13,188 nt of DNA from a bacterium. Lineage in GTDB: Bacteria > Chloroflexota > Dormibacteria > UBA8260 > Bog-877. Shown here in pieces: positions 1 to 7,443 of the stretch. The notes beneath the pieces are model-generated. The model saw nothing but the letters and a program-made list of their open reading frames with translations. It did no database searches and had not been told where the DNA came from. The translations under genes and the position numbers were made by a program. Positions within the stretch are counted from its first letter, which is position 1. Each line of letters begins with the position of its first letter. The DNA is taken from NCBI GenBank assembly GCA_021791455.1, contig JAJYWM010000392.1, positions 1 to 13,188 on the forward strand. Direction: 5' to 3'.

Positions 1-1186
1 CGCGCTTCCCCCGGCCATGAAGAGCCAAGCCCGAGCAGTCCAGGAGTGGCTCATGGATTCAAGGAGCCCTCCTCCGGAGGTCAAGCTGGCGCCACCGACC
101 GTGCCGCTTCCCTACGAGGCAACCGAGCTCAGAGTGCCACAGGCAGTCCCCATAGGGACCGGGACCCGGTTTTCAGGGTCGGACAGAGTCCTTCTCGCCC
201 TGTCGCCAACCGATGCGTCTGCGACCGGAATCGTGGTCCTGGGCCCGCAGAGGTTGCATGGGGCAGGAGCGGTCCATGGTGAGAGCGGCTCACCGGGGCC
301 CACCGGCCCGGAGGCAGACGTGATTGGCGAACTCCCCTGCCACCACCACGAGTGGGACTTCGAAAGCGGTAGCTATCGGGAGGAGTGGTGCTCCGTCTAC
401 GAGGTGCGCCCTGGGATCGAGGCTGGAGCGGATGACCTCGGGGTGCCACCGGGCGCGATCCGGCGCGCCCGCCGCGCCCTCGAGCGGGCCAGCATGCGCG
501 AGAGGAGATCCCGGCTGGAGCCGGACGGCGTGACGCCTGACATCGATGCCGTTGTGGCCGCCTTCGCAGAGGATCGCCTGGCAGGGCACGAGCGCCTGTT
601 CCTGTCCCCCGTACCGAGACCGGGCGACACAGCGGTCGCCGTGGTGGCCGATCTCAGCGAGTCAACCTCAGGTCGGACCCTGGAGCTGGAGCGGGCCGCC
701 TTGGCGCTGGTTGGGGCGGCCCTGCCCGCTGTTGGCGACGAGTTTTGCATGCTGGGGTTTCGGGGGCATTCGCGAGATGACTGCGAGGTGGTTTGGATCA
801 AGGATTTGGGAGAGCGGTTCGGGCAGCCGGTGCGGCAGCGGATACGGTCGCTGGCTCCCTCGGGGTTCACCAGGATCTCGCCCTGTCTGCGCCATGTGGG
901 AGAGATCCTGCAGGAGACGGAATGCCGTAATCAGATGCTCCTGCTCATGACCGACGGAATGCCGTACGACTGCGACGGCTACGGTGGCCGGTATGCCGTG
1001 GAGGACACCCGCCGCGCCTTCGTCGAACTCCAGGAACTCGGTGTCCGGTCGTACTGCCTGACCATGGAATCCTCCCAAGGGCACCACCTGGGGAGGATGT
1101 TCGGACCGGCGCGCTGGACCACGGTCGCCCACCGGGAGCGGCTCCCGGCGGCCCTCCTCAACCTCTATGCCCGGGCTCGGTTCTGA
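1..1186 (+). CDS. NorD/CbbO-type VWA-domain protein, 5' end cut by window edge
   Basis: The frame is open to the first base, so the ATG at 17 is probably internal and the gene starts outside the window. NorD/CbbO proteins are usually well over 550 aa; 389 aa are visible from that ATG. Counting from it, a NorD-like HEWD...WC stretch lies at about 111-125. A von Willebrand A domain fills about 205-389, with a complete MIDAS metal site: DLSES (D212, S214, S216), T285 in GFTRI, and D313 in MTDG. In characterised systems such proteins work with a MoxR-type AAA+ ATPase (NorQ/CbbQ) to activate nitric oxide reductase or Rubisco. No partner is visible here because the upstream side is missing, so the target enzyme is unknown. 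The gene ends 2 bp from the convergent methyltransferase gene with no clear terminator between them. The family call is solid; the exact role is inference. Confidence 0.85.
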   Translation, partial: ALPPAMKSQARAVQEWLMDSRSPPPEVKLAPPTVPLPYEATELRVPQAVPIGTGTRFSGSDRVLLALSPTDASATGIVVLGPQRLHGAGAVHGESGSPGPTGPEADVIGELPCHHHEWDFESGSYREEWCSVYEVRPGIEAGADDLGVPPGAIRRARRALERASMRERRSRLEPDGVTPDIDAVVAAFAEDRLAGHERLFLSPVPRPGDTAVAVVADLSESTSGRTLELERAALALVGAALPAVGDEFCMLGFRGHSRDDCEVVWIKDLGERFGQPVRQRIRSLAPSGFTRISPCLRHVGEILQETECRNQMLLLMTDGMPYDCDGYGGRYAVEDTRRAFVELQELGVRSYCLTMESSQGHHLGRMFGPARWTTVAHRERLPAALLNLYARARF

Positions 1187-1188
1187 CG

Positions 1189-1977
1189 CTAGGACGAGGC
1201 ATCCGATGAGGGCTGGCCGAGCGCCGGGTTGTGATCTGGTGTCGCGCTGGCCACCAGCGCAAAGTGGGGCACCTCCGTCACCAGCCGGTCCAACCAGGGC
1301 TGCTCCTGCCCCACGGCCCAGTCGACATCACTGAGCCTGCGGATCCGGGGCACCCTCCAGCCGGCCTGCGTCACCAGCCGGACGAGCGTCTCTGGTCTCG
1401 GGCCCTCGCCCAGGGGCAACACCCGGGTTATCTCCTCGTCATAGGTTGAGTGATGGGCGGGGGGGCTGCTGCGGACCATGTCCAGCGCCTGGTGCCCGAG
1501 CCGCCTCAGCATCTGGCCCGCCCCCTGATCACCCCAGTCGCGATCGATGAGGACCAGGGTGCCGTTCGGAGCAGCATCCCGCCAGGCACTGAGCGCACCG
1601 GGCGGATCCAGGAGGGTCCACAGAAGATGTCTTGATATGACCACTTCGAAAGGACCGGAGGGCACCTTGGCGGCGTCGCCCTCGACGGCATCTACCTGGA
1701 GCCCAGCCGCGTCGGCCTTCTGCTGGAGCCTTCCCAGCATCCCAGGCGAGATGTCCACTGCTGTGACCAGGTGCCCGAGCTCCGCGATGAGCAAGCTCAG
1801 AAAACCTGTCCCGGCGCCGACGTCCAGCACCCGGGCCGGGGCGTCAGGGAGGAGGTCTTCAAGCACAGCCCGCCAAGCGGCACGCACCAGGTCACTGCTT
1901 GGGTGGTGGCCCGGGTCATGATCGTAGGTCTCCGCATCCCGGTCCCAAAATTCGCGTATCCGGTCCGCCACGCTCAC
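1189..1977 (-). CDS. Class I SAM-dependent methyltransferase
   Basis: A 262-aa protein if it starts at GTG 1977. That start follows a strong ribosome site (AGGAGG about 7 nt upstream) and lies downstream of a candidate promoter. The frame could extend to 2022 but those codons lack a ribosome site. The Rossmann fold is clear: motif I VLDVGAGTG at about 50-58 with the acidic residue after beta 2 in VTAVD (D75), then SPGMLGRL, the acidic GDA loop, and a VVISRHLLWTLLDP motif IV region. A helical N-terminus with DRDAETYDHD precedes it, typical of small-molecule methyltransferases of the Methyltransf_11/25 type. The C-terminal part (DRDWGDQGAGQ onward) is family-variable and gives no substrate. It is cytosolic and single-gene, divergent from the membrane protein at 2119. 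The methyl acceptor cannot be told from sequence. Confidence 0.88.
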   Translation of the reverse strand: MSVADRIREFWDRDAETYDHDPGHHPSSDLVRAAWRAVLEDLLPDAPARVLDVGAGTGFLSLLIAELGHLVTAVDISPGMLGRLQQKADAAGLQVDAVEGDAAKVPSGPFEVVISRHLLWTLLDPPGALSAWRDAAPNGTLVLIDRDWGDQGAGQMLRRLGHQALDMVRSSPPAHHSTYDEEITRVLPLGEGPRPETLVRLVTQAGWRVPRIRRLSDVDWAVGQEQPWLDRLVTEVPHFALVASATPDHNPALGQPSSDASS

Positions 1978-1982
1978 TCGGG

Positions 1983-1989
1983 CACCTCC
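1983..1989 (-). promoter_or_regulatory. Ribosome binding site that sets the methyltransferase start
   Basis: On the minus strand AGGAGGT lies about 5-7 nt before GTG 1977. The upstream candidate starts at 2022 and 2007 have no comparable purine-rich site, so this favours the 262-aa form. Confidence 0.7.
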
Positions 1990-2020
1990 TGCTACACGAC
2001 TCGTCATACGGCCCCCCAGC

Positions 2021-2050
2021 ATCCTCAGAGGTGGGTCGCGGTGCTGTCAA
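2021..2050 (-). promoter_or_regulatory. Candidate promoter of the methyltransferase gene
   Basis: On the minus strand a perfect -35 TTGACA (2050-2045) is followed after 18 nt by GAGGAT (2026-2021), which keeps the key A2, A5 and T6 of a -10 box. Transcription would start near 2014 and give a leader of about 37 nt carrying the ribosome site. The -10 is only a partial match. Confidence 0.4.
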
Positions 2051-2118
2051 GGTGGAGAGCGTCACCGCCAACGGCACGCTCCAAGTCCTCCCGGCCATGT
2101 CTGTGAGAAGGTAAGCCC

Positions 2119-3360
2119 ATGCAGTTCCTGCGCGTCCTGGCCCTATTGGTGGGCCTGGTGGTCACCTTCGAGACCTTTGGCAGTGTGGTTCAGACAGTGA
2201 TCGTACCGCGAGCCACCACCTCGCGAATCTCCGCCGTCCTGGCGGTCGGGGTGCAGGGGGGATTGGGGCGTCTGGCGAGGACCCGCAGCGATTTTCTGCG
2301 TCGCGACGAGATCCTGGCCCAGGGAGCCCCCCTGTTCCTGGTGCTTCGCCTGGTGGTGTGGATAGGGTTGTTGGTGGGCGGCTTCACCCTGCTGTTCTGG
2401 GGCTCGGGGACCGCCACGCCAGCCGAGGCGGTCCGGCTAAGCGCCTCCTCGATCCTCCCGCTCGGGCTGACCCACGCCAGCTCCGGCCTGGAGACGGCCA
2501 TCGCCTTCTTGGAGTCGGCTGCGGGGGTGATCGTGGTGGCGCTGCAGATCTCCTACCTTCCTAGCCTGTACAGCTCCTTCAACCGGCGCGAGACCCTGGT
2601 CACCATGCTCGACAGCAGCAGCGGCTCTCCTCCCTGGGGTCCCGAGATATTGGCCCGGCATGCCCTGATTGACAACCAGGACCACCTCGCCGCTCTCTAC
2701 CACGATTGGGAGCAGTGGGCCGCCGACATCACGGAGAGCCACACCAGCTATTCGACCCTGCTCTACTTCCGCTCCCCAGAACCGCGCACATCATGGGTGC
2801 TGGCCCTCCTGGCGTGCTTGGACGCGGCCGCCATGCAACTCTCCCTAAACCCCCTGACCGCGCCGGCCGCGGCCCGCCCGTTCCTGCGCATGGGCATCGT
2901 TTGCCTACGCTCGCTGGCCAGGGTGAGCAACATTCCGTACCGCTCCGACCCGATGCCCGATGAACCGGTGGAACTGACCTACGAGGAGTTCGAAGAGGCG
3001 GTTTCCCGGGTTCTGCAGGTGGGGTGGGTTCCCGAGCGCACGACGGCGGAGGCCTGGCCCCACTTCCGCGGCTGGCGGGTCAACTACGAGGCCATCGCGT
3101 ACCAGATGGCGGCCCTGGTCGATGCCCCCCCGGGGCCATGGTCCGGGTCTCGCAAGGGAAGGCTGGAGTCGTCCATTGTTCCCCTGCGCCCTCCCCACCG
3201 CGCTCCTACTCAGGAGATGGATCGACTCCTCAAGGCGACTCGCCGCCGCCAGCGGTACCGCGCCGGGGTCACCTCGTCCAGGGGGAGTGGCATCACCGTG
3301 CCCAAGCGGGGATCGGGGCCTGATGACCCTCAGGACGAGGGGCGCATCGACCGGCCATAG
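2119..3360 (+). CDS. Two-pore-type channel-like membrane protein with degenerate filter
   Basis: 413 aa. Hydrophobic helices lie at about 4-28, 70-94 and 126-150. Between the last two is a re-entrant segment (about 103-121). The N-terminal TVIVPR motif, a linker of about 40 residues and the helix-loop-helix resemble actinobacterial proteins annotated as two-TM potassium channels. In those the loop carries TLGFG-like filter residues; here the same place reads SSILPLGLTHAS, so the filter signature is missing. The remaining about 260 residues are soluble and presumably cytosolic: a helical body with DNQDHLAALYHDWEQW and a basic, disordered tail (RRRQRYR, then Gly/Ser/Pro-rich). A modest GAGAAGG ribosome site precedes ATG 2119. 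It could be a non-conducting or non-selective homologue, or a membrane sensor. Ion conduction should not be assumed. Confidence 0.6.
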   Translation: MQFLRVLALLVGLVVTFETFGSVVQTVIVPRATTSRISAVLAVGVQGGLGRLARTRSDFLRRDEILAQGAPLFLVLRLVVWIGLLVGGFTLLFWGSGTATPAEAVRLSASSILPLGLTHASSGLETAIAFLESAAGVIVVALQISYLPSLYSSFNRRETLVTMLDSSSGSPPWGPEILARHALIDNQDHLAALYHDWEQWAADITESHTSYSTLLYFRSPEPRTSWVLALLACLDAAAMQLSLNPLTAPAAARPFLRMGIVCLRSLARVSNIPYRSDPMPDEPVELTYEEFEEAVSRVLQVGWVPERTTAEAWPHFRGWRVNYEAIAYQMAALVDAPPGPWSGSRKGRLESSIVPLRPPHRAPTQEMDRLLKATRRRQRYRAGVTSSRGSGITVPKRGSGPDDPQDEGRIDRP

Positions 3361-3441
3361 CGGGCCTGTGGCTGAGGCGGCACCGTCTTTCTCTCCAGTC
3401 GCCTTTGGCCAGCTCCCAGAGGCCCAACGAGGGCGAGCCGG

Positions 3442-3447
3442 TACGAT
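3442..3447 (+). promoter_or_regulatory. Possible -10 box upstream of pepC
   Basis: TACGAT matches the TAnnnT pattern and would start a transcript near 3454 with a leader of about 42 nt. No convincing -35 lies at the right distance, so this is weak. Confidence 0.25.
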
Positions 3448-3495
3448 GGCTGCAAGGCCAAACCGCAGGAACCGGCAGCAGATGGAGGATGGTGG

Positions 3496-4845
3496 ATGGG
3501 AGACGCGGAGCTAAGGGCGGTCGATTTCCAAGCGTTCCGGGCGGGATTCTCCTCGCACCCTGAGTTTCAGCTGGCACAGAACGCCATAACCTCCGCGGGC
3601 CTCGACCAAGTGGCGCTCAACCGCAGCCTGGTGCATTCGAGCGGGCACACCTTCTCCACGTTGCTCGACGACTGGGAGGTGACCAATCAGAAGCAGAGCG
3701 GACGATGTTGGATCTTCGCCGGCCTGAATCTCCTGCGCGTGCCCGCCATGAAGAAGATGGGCCTGCAGGAGTTCGAATTCTCACAGAGCTTCGTCATGTT
3801 CTGGGACAAGCTCGAACGGGCCAATTACGTCCTGGAAGCCTTCATCGCCACCTGCGACCGTGACCTCGACGACCGCACGGTCGCATATCTGCTCGACTCC
3901 CTGGCCGATGACGGCGGCCAGTGGAACATGTTTGTGGGTCTGGTCCGCAAGCACGGCTTGGTGCCCAAGGAAGCCATGCCGGAAACCCAGAGCTCCTCTC
4001 ACACCAAGCGCATGAATCAGACCCTGCGCACCCTGCTACGCCGGGGGGCCGAGACGGTTCGCAGCGCTGCGCGCAACGATGTGGATGAGGCCCGGCGTCG
4101 GAAGCGAGAGGTCCTTGACGTGGTGTACAGGGTTCTCTGCATTCACCTGGGAACTCCCCCAGAGAGATTTGTCTGGCAGTGGGCCGACCGCGACCGCAAC
4201 TTCCACCGCGACGGCATCCTGACCCCCGCGGAGTTCGCCTCTCGTTATGTGGAGCTACCGATCGATGACTACGTGTGCCTGGTGAACGACCCGCGGGAGT
4301 CCAGCCCATTGGGGAGAACCTTCACGGTCGAGTATCTCGGGAACGTGGTCGGCGCGCCTCCGGTGCGCTACCTCAACATCGAGTCCAGCTTGATGAAGAC
4401 CATCGCCGCGGCCGCCCTGCAGGCGGGCGAGCCTGTGTGGTTCGGCTGTGATGTGGACAAGATGATGAGCTCTGAACTTGGCATCTGGGACAAGGACCTG
4501 TACTCCCTCAATGAGCTCTACGGCACCGACCTATCGCTGACCAAGAGTGAGCGCCTGCTCTACCACGAGTCGGCCATGACTCACGCCATGCTGTTCACCG
4601 GTGTTGACCTCCTCGACGGCGTCCCGCGACGGTGGCGGGTGGAGAACAGCTGGGGGTCCGACAAGGGCAAGAAGGGGTTCTACTCCATGAACGACTCGTG
4701 GTTCGACGAGTTTGTCTTCGAGATAGCTGCGCGCAAACAGCTGCTGCCCGAATCCCTGCAGCGGGCCCTGGACCTCGAGCCGATCATCCTGCCCGCCTGG
4801 GATCCCATGGGAGCTCTTGCCGGTGGCGCGAGATCGGACTTCTAG
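3496..4845 (+). CDS. pepC: Aminopeptidase C / bleomycin hydrolase (peptidase C1B)
   Basis: A full-length 449-aa papain-fold cysteine peptidase of the C1B (bleomycin hydrolase) family. The catalytic set is complete: Gln65 and Cys71 in NQKQSGRCWIFAG, His363 in SAMTHAMLFTGV, Asn384 in WRVENSWGSDKGKKG. Family members form hexameric, self-compartmentalised cytosolic aminopeptidases that trim peptides and hydrolyse bleomycin and homocysteine thiolactone. The C-terminal arm ends LPAWDPMGALA, where mature family members end, but seven more residues (GGARSDF) follow. GGAGG at 3484-3488 sits 7 nt before ATG 3496, supporting this start. It appears to be a single-gene unit, ending in a strong hairpin shared with the convergent MFS gene. 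Peptide turnover is the default role; drug inactivation is only a possibility. Identification is very secure. Confidence 0.97.
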   Translation: MGDAELRAVDFQAFRAGFSSHPEFQLAQNAITSAGLDQVALNRSLVHSSGHTFSTLLDDWEVTNQKQSGRCWIFAGLNLLRVPAMKKMGLQEFEFSQSFVMFWDKLERANYVLEAFIATCDRDLDDRTVAYLLDSLADDGGQWNMFVGLVRKHGLVPKEAMPETQSSSHTKRMNQTLRTLLRRGAETVRSAARNDVDEARRRKREVLDVVYRVLCIHLGTPPERFVWQWADRDRNFHRDGILTPAEFASRYVELPIDDYVCLVNDPRESSPLGRTFTVEYLGNVVGAPPVRYLNIESSLMKTIAAAALQAGEPVWFGCDVDKMMSSELGIWDKDLYSLNELYGTDLSLTKSERLLYHESAMTHAMLFTGVDLLDGVPRRWRVENSWGSDKGKKGFYSMNDSWFDEFVFEIAARKQLLPESLQRALDLEPIILPAWDPMGALAGGARSDF

Positions 4846-4860
4846 GGATCGGCGAGCTAC

Positions 4861-4898
4861 AGGCCTCGGGCCCGGGAAGAGCCCCGGGCCTGAGGCTT
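4861..4898. terminator. Bidirectional hairpin terminator between pepC and MFS gene
   Basis: The arms 4861-4876 and 4883-4898 pair over 16 bp in RNA (two G-U pairs on the plus-strand transcript) around a 6-nt loop AAGAGC. The stem is very GC-rich with only a short T-containing run (CTTCCTC) after it. It lies 15 bp after the pepC stop and 14 bp from the MFS stop, so it can serve both converging genes. Confidence 0.75.
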
Positions 4899-4912
4899 CC
4901 TCGCCACGGCCG

Positions 4913-6247
4913 TCAGGCTTCCTCTAGCAGCCCCGACTTAGAGCTGTCGACCAACCTCAGCGCCCTGCCCTCCGATGCTTGGTACTGCCGGAAGGCAGGC
5001 AGCGCGAGCGAGGCCACGGCACAACCTAGGACGCAGAGGACGCCTCCCGAGACGACTGCTGGGCGCAGTCCCGCAAAGCTCTCGACCAGTCCGGACTCGA
5101 CATTGCCCAGTGTCGGGCCCGAAGAGTAGCTGAGAAGTTCCACCCCCGCCATGCGTCCTCGCAGAGCGTCTGGGATGGACTCGTTCCACATCGTGCTCCG
5201 ACCCAGGCCGCTGACCTCATCGCCTGCGCCGGCCAGGGCCAGCGCCAGGACCGCTGGGCCTACCGCGGTGGCTAACCCCAGTCCGATGATTCCCAGACCC
5301 CAGACGACAGCTCCTGCCGCGATCATGCGCCCGCGAGAGCCGATGCGCAGGGTCCAACCGCTGGTGAGCGTGGTCACCAGTGAGCCGAAGGCCGGAGCGG
5401 CGTAGAGTACTCCCAATACCGAGGGCCCCCCAAGACGAGCTGCAAGCTGCGGATACAACGCGTTCGGAAAGCCGAAGAACATGGCGTTGATGTCGACGAG
5501 GTAGGAGCCGAGCAGATCCCGTCGCGAGGCCGCGTAGCGCAAGCCGCCGATCACGGCCCGGAGGCTGAGCTCGGCATCCGCATCGGGTTGGGGGACTGCT
5601 CCGAGACGCGCCAGCATGAGCAGGGAGAACCCGTAGGTGACGCAGTCTATGACGTAGGCGGCGGAAACTCCAGCCAGGGAGATCAAGACCCCGCCCAGCG
5701 CAGGCGCCGCAATCATGCCCACCTGGCTGCGTAGTGACATTAGCCCGGACGTCGCCGCCAGCTGGTCTGGTGCAACCAGGCGCGGCACCAACGAGTCGAG
5801 CGCCGGGGTCTGAATCCCATCGAGCCCCGCGAGCAGGAATGACACCGCGAACAGCACCCACAGTTGGGGGTGAGCGAGCTCGGAATTGAGCACCAGGACG
5901 AGGGCACCAACGAGCAGACCGAACTCGCTAAAGCGCAACAGACGACGACGGTCGAAGGCGTCCGCCAGCGCCCCACCCAGAAGGCCGGTCAGGAGAAGTG
6001 CCGCCAGTTCGGCCAGGCTCAGCAGCCCCACAACGAGCGAGGAGTGCGTAAGCAAGAACGTCTGGTAGGGAATCGCGACGAAGGTGAGCATGCTGCCCGC
6101 GAACGACACTCCTCCGCCAATGAACAGCAGGCGCAGGTCTCGAGACGTGCGCAGCGGTCCCAGGTCCAGCACCAGCCTTCCCCGCCCTCGCCGGGGTTGT
6201 GCGGACGCAGGATCCGCCGCGCCAGAGTCCTCAGAGCGCTTGGTCAA
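4913..6247 (-). CDS. MFS exporter (MFS_3/EntS-like)
   Basis: 444 aa with about twelve hydrophobic segments after a charged N-terminal stretch of about 35 residues. The signature between helices 2 and 3, GGALADAFDRRRLLRFSE (about 91-108), is the MFS motif A form seen in the MFS_3 branch that includes enterobactin exporter EntS. Central LVPRLVAPDQLAATSGLMS and AAPALGGVLI segments are also typical of that branch. Expected role: proton-driven efflux of a small molecule across the cytoplasmic membrane; the substrate is unknown. The listed start is TTG 6247 with only a weak GGTGGG upstream; an internal GTG at 6172 would drop 25 mostly polar residues and is possible. The decayed SRPBCC/ArsR genes lie upstream on the same strand but are separated by about 230 bp of apparent non-coding DNA. 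A second MFS_3 gene sits at the right edge. Confidence 0.9.
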   Translation of the reverse strand: MTKRSEDSGAADPASAQPRRGRGRLVLDLGPLRTSRDLRLLFIGGGVSFAGSMLTFVAIPYQTFLLTHSSLVVGLLSLAELAALLLTGLLGGALADAFDRRRLLRFSEFGLLVGALVLVLNSELAHPQLWVLFAVSFLLAGLDGIQTPALDSLVPRLVAPDQLAATSGLMSLRSQVGMIAAPALGGVLISLAGVSAAYVIDCVTYGFSLLMLARLGAVPQPDADAELSLRAVIGGLRYAASRRDLLGSYLVDINAMFFGFPNALYPQLAARLGGPSVLGVLYAAPAFGSLVTTLTSGWTLRIGSRGRMIAAGAVVWGLGIIGLGLATAVGPAVLALALAGAGDEVSGLGRSTMWNESIPDALRGRMAGVELLSYSSGPTLGNVESGLVESFAGLRPAVVSGGVLCVLGCAVASLALPAFRQYQASEGRALRLVDSSKSGLLEEA

Positions 6248-6424
6248 GAACCCACCATCGGTACTCTCGTGGCTCCGGGGCCGACTGGGGAAAGGCTCCC
6301 GAGCGTCTCATCTGCCCGGGACGCAAGTATCGACGACTTGCGGTCGCCAAGGGGGCCGGTCGGCAGTGGCCGAACATCAACTCCCTGCTAGTGGTCGCGG
6401 TCCGGGAGCCTGACCGAAGGCAGT

Positions 6425-6664
6425 TCATGAGCCCGCGAGCACAGCGCTGAGGGAGTGCCACAATGAGGAGTTCGTACCGCCCCATGTGGTCAAATCCACG
6501 AGTCGGCCTGGGTCCGTGGGGAACGTGAAGCGATGCCCCGCCTGCGCTTGGAAGTCGCTGCGCGGGAGCCACGCGCCAAGTAGTTCGGGATCGGTCAGCA
6601 CCGGCCACACCCTGTGGGGCCGGGCCGACAGGAGCTGGTCCGCGCGGATTGAGTCAACGGTCAC
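6425..6664 (-). pseudogene. SRPBCC (AHSA1/START-like) gene, N-terminal fragment
   Basis: The first about 63 residues (6664 down to about 6476) match the start of AHSA1-type SRPBCC proteins: PHRVWPVLTDPELLGAWL followed by DFQAQAGHRFTF. Family members are about 140-160 aa with a hydrophobic ligand cavity. Here homology stops at DLTTWGG and the frame closes at residue 79. None of the three minus-strand frames down to 6248 shows the missing C-terminal half. The GTG start overlaps the stop of the upstream ArsR gene by 4 nt (GTGA), the classic coupling of ArsR-SRPBCC pairs. With the repressor also broken, this is best read as a dead gene. Confidence 0.75.
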
Positions 6665-6966
6665 CTCACATTGTCCAACAGCTCGCGCAACCCGATAAGC
6701 CCGTCCTTCCGTAACTGCTCGTAGCGCGTCATCTATGCGCGAGCGTCCTGGAGTGGTTGCGGGATCAGCCGGTATTGGTGCTCCCGCCCAACGGGGCTCT
6801 CGCTAACCAGACCGGCCGGCCTCAAGACTCAAAGGTGCTGGGATACCACGGGACGGCTGATCGCGAAATCAGGGGCCAAGTCGGGAACCCGTGCCAGCCC
6901 TTGGCTTAGCGTGTCGAGCAGGGCACGCGCCACCGGGCTGGCGGTGGCAACGACGCCGTCGCCGCC
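6661..6966 (-). pseudogene. ArsR-family repressor with two in-frame stop codons
   Basis: One continuous minus-strand frame reads like an ArsR winged-helix repressor. It has VARALLDTLSQG, then VPDLAPDFAISRPVVSQHL, then a stop (TGA 6831-6829) where family members have Arg, then VLRPAGLVSESPVGREHQYRL, then a second stop (TAG 6735-6733) at the usual Trp of RAWxDRYE, then MTRYEQLRKDGLIGLRELLDN. CGA to TGA and TGG to TAG are single transitions. No start codon is obvious at the N-terminus, near 6966, which abuts the end of the VOC gene (6974). It ends with a 4-nt overlap into the SRPBCC fragment. The recognition helix (ISRPVVSQHL) is well kept, so decay looks recent. Product can be at best a short fragment. 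Confidence 0.85.
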
Positions 6967-6973
6967 AGGTGCG

Positions 6974-7354
6974 TCAGGCGGCACCGCTGACAGTTTCCTG
7001 GAGCACGATCCCGTTGCCGTCAGGGTCGTCGAAGGTGACGAACCTACCCCAAGGTTGCTCTTGGATGCCGCCCTCGATGGTCACGCCCTTGGCCATGAGG
7101 TCGGACACGTCCCCATCGAGGTCAGTGGACTCCAGCACGGTCCCCTTCGCGGACCCGGGCGGCATGGTGGGGAACCAGGTGACCAACGTGATCGCCGTTT
7201 GTGCACCCTTCGGGGCAACCTGCACCCATCGGCTGTCAGGTCCCATCGGGTTGTCCCGGACGAGGTCGAAGCCCAGCACGTTCACGTAGAAGTCTCGAGC
7301 TCGGTCTTGGTCGTGGACCGGAAGTGAGATCAACTGGATATGGGATATGCTCAT
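6974..7354 (-). CDS. VOC-family protein (glyoxalase/dioxygenase fold)
   Basis: 126 aa from ATG 7354. One VOC domain made of two beta-alpha-beta-beta-beta units: ISHIQLISLPVHDQDRARDFYVNVLGFDL at the N-terminus, and WGRFVTFDDPDGNGIVLQE at the C-terminus. His5 and Glu120 sit where glyoxalase-type proteins hold metal ligands. Such single-domain proteins dimerise and may act as lyases, dioxygenases or antibiotic-binding proteins; substrate cannot be told. The frame could extend upstream to 7432, but ATG 7354 is the family start and is preceded by a TATACT box 6 nt away, suggesting a leaderless mRNA. It is the only intact gene in a run of decayed genes and lies upstream of the ArsR/SRPBCC remnants on the same strand, so the three may once have formed one operon. 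Confidence 0.9.
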   Translation of the reverse strand: MSISHIQLISLPVHDQDRARDFYVNVLGFDLVRDNPMGPDSRWVQVAPKGAQTAITLVTWFPTMPPGSAKGTVLESTDLDGDVSDLMAKGVTIEGGIQEQPWGRFVTFDDPDGNGIVLQETVSGAA

Positions 7355-7360
7355 GCGCCC

Positions 7361-7366
7361 AGTATA
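7361..7366 (-). promoter_or_regulatory. -10 box of the VOC gene, leaderless start
   Basis: TATACT on the minus strand ends 6 nt before ATG 7354, so transcription should begin at or next to the start codon. There is no clear TTGACA-like -35 and no good ribosome site, which fits leaderless translation. Confidence 0.55.
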
Positions 7367-7378
7367 GGTGAGCAAAGT

Positions 7379-7400
7379 CCTACCGGCCTGTTTCGGCAGG
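7379..7400. repeat. Inverted repeat between VOC and GNAT loci
   Basis: CCTACCG (7379-7385) and CGGCAGG (7394-7400) pair with one wobble across an 8-nt loop. It sits just upstream of the VOC -10 box and between divergent genes, so it could be an operator. The stem is short. Confidence 0.3.
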
Positions 7401-7443
7401 ACTGCTTCACACTTGGGTGGTCGCACACTCATCGCCTGCCCTG

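Noticed and set aside
5217..5861. A 214-aa minus-strand frame inside the MFS gene
   Set aside because: Arg/Gly-rich shadow of the MFS coding frame, as expected in GC-rich DNA.
3496..7354. A bleomycin-type resistance island (PepC, VOC, MFS)
   Set aside because: The three families are all common housekeeping or general-purpose genes, lie on different strands and units, and VOC similarity does not imply bleomycin binding.
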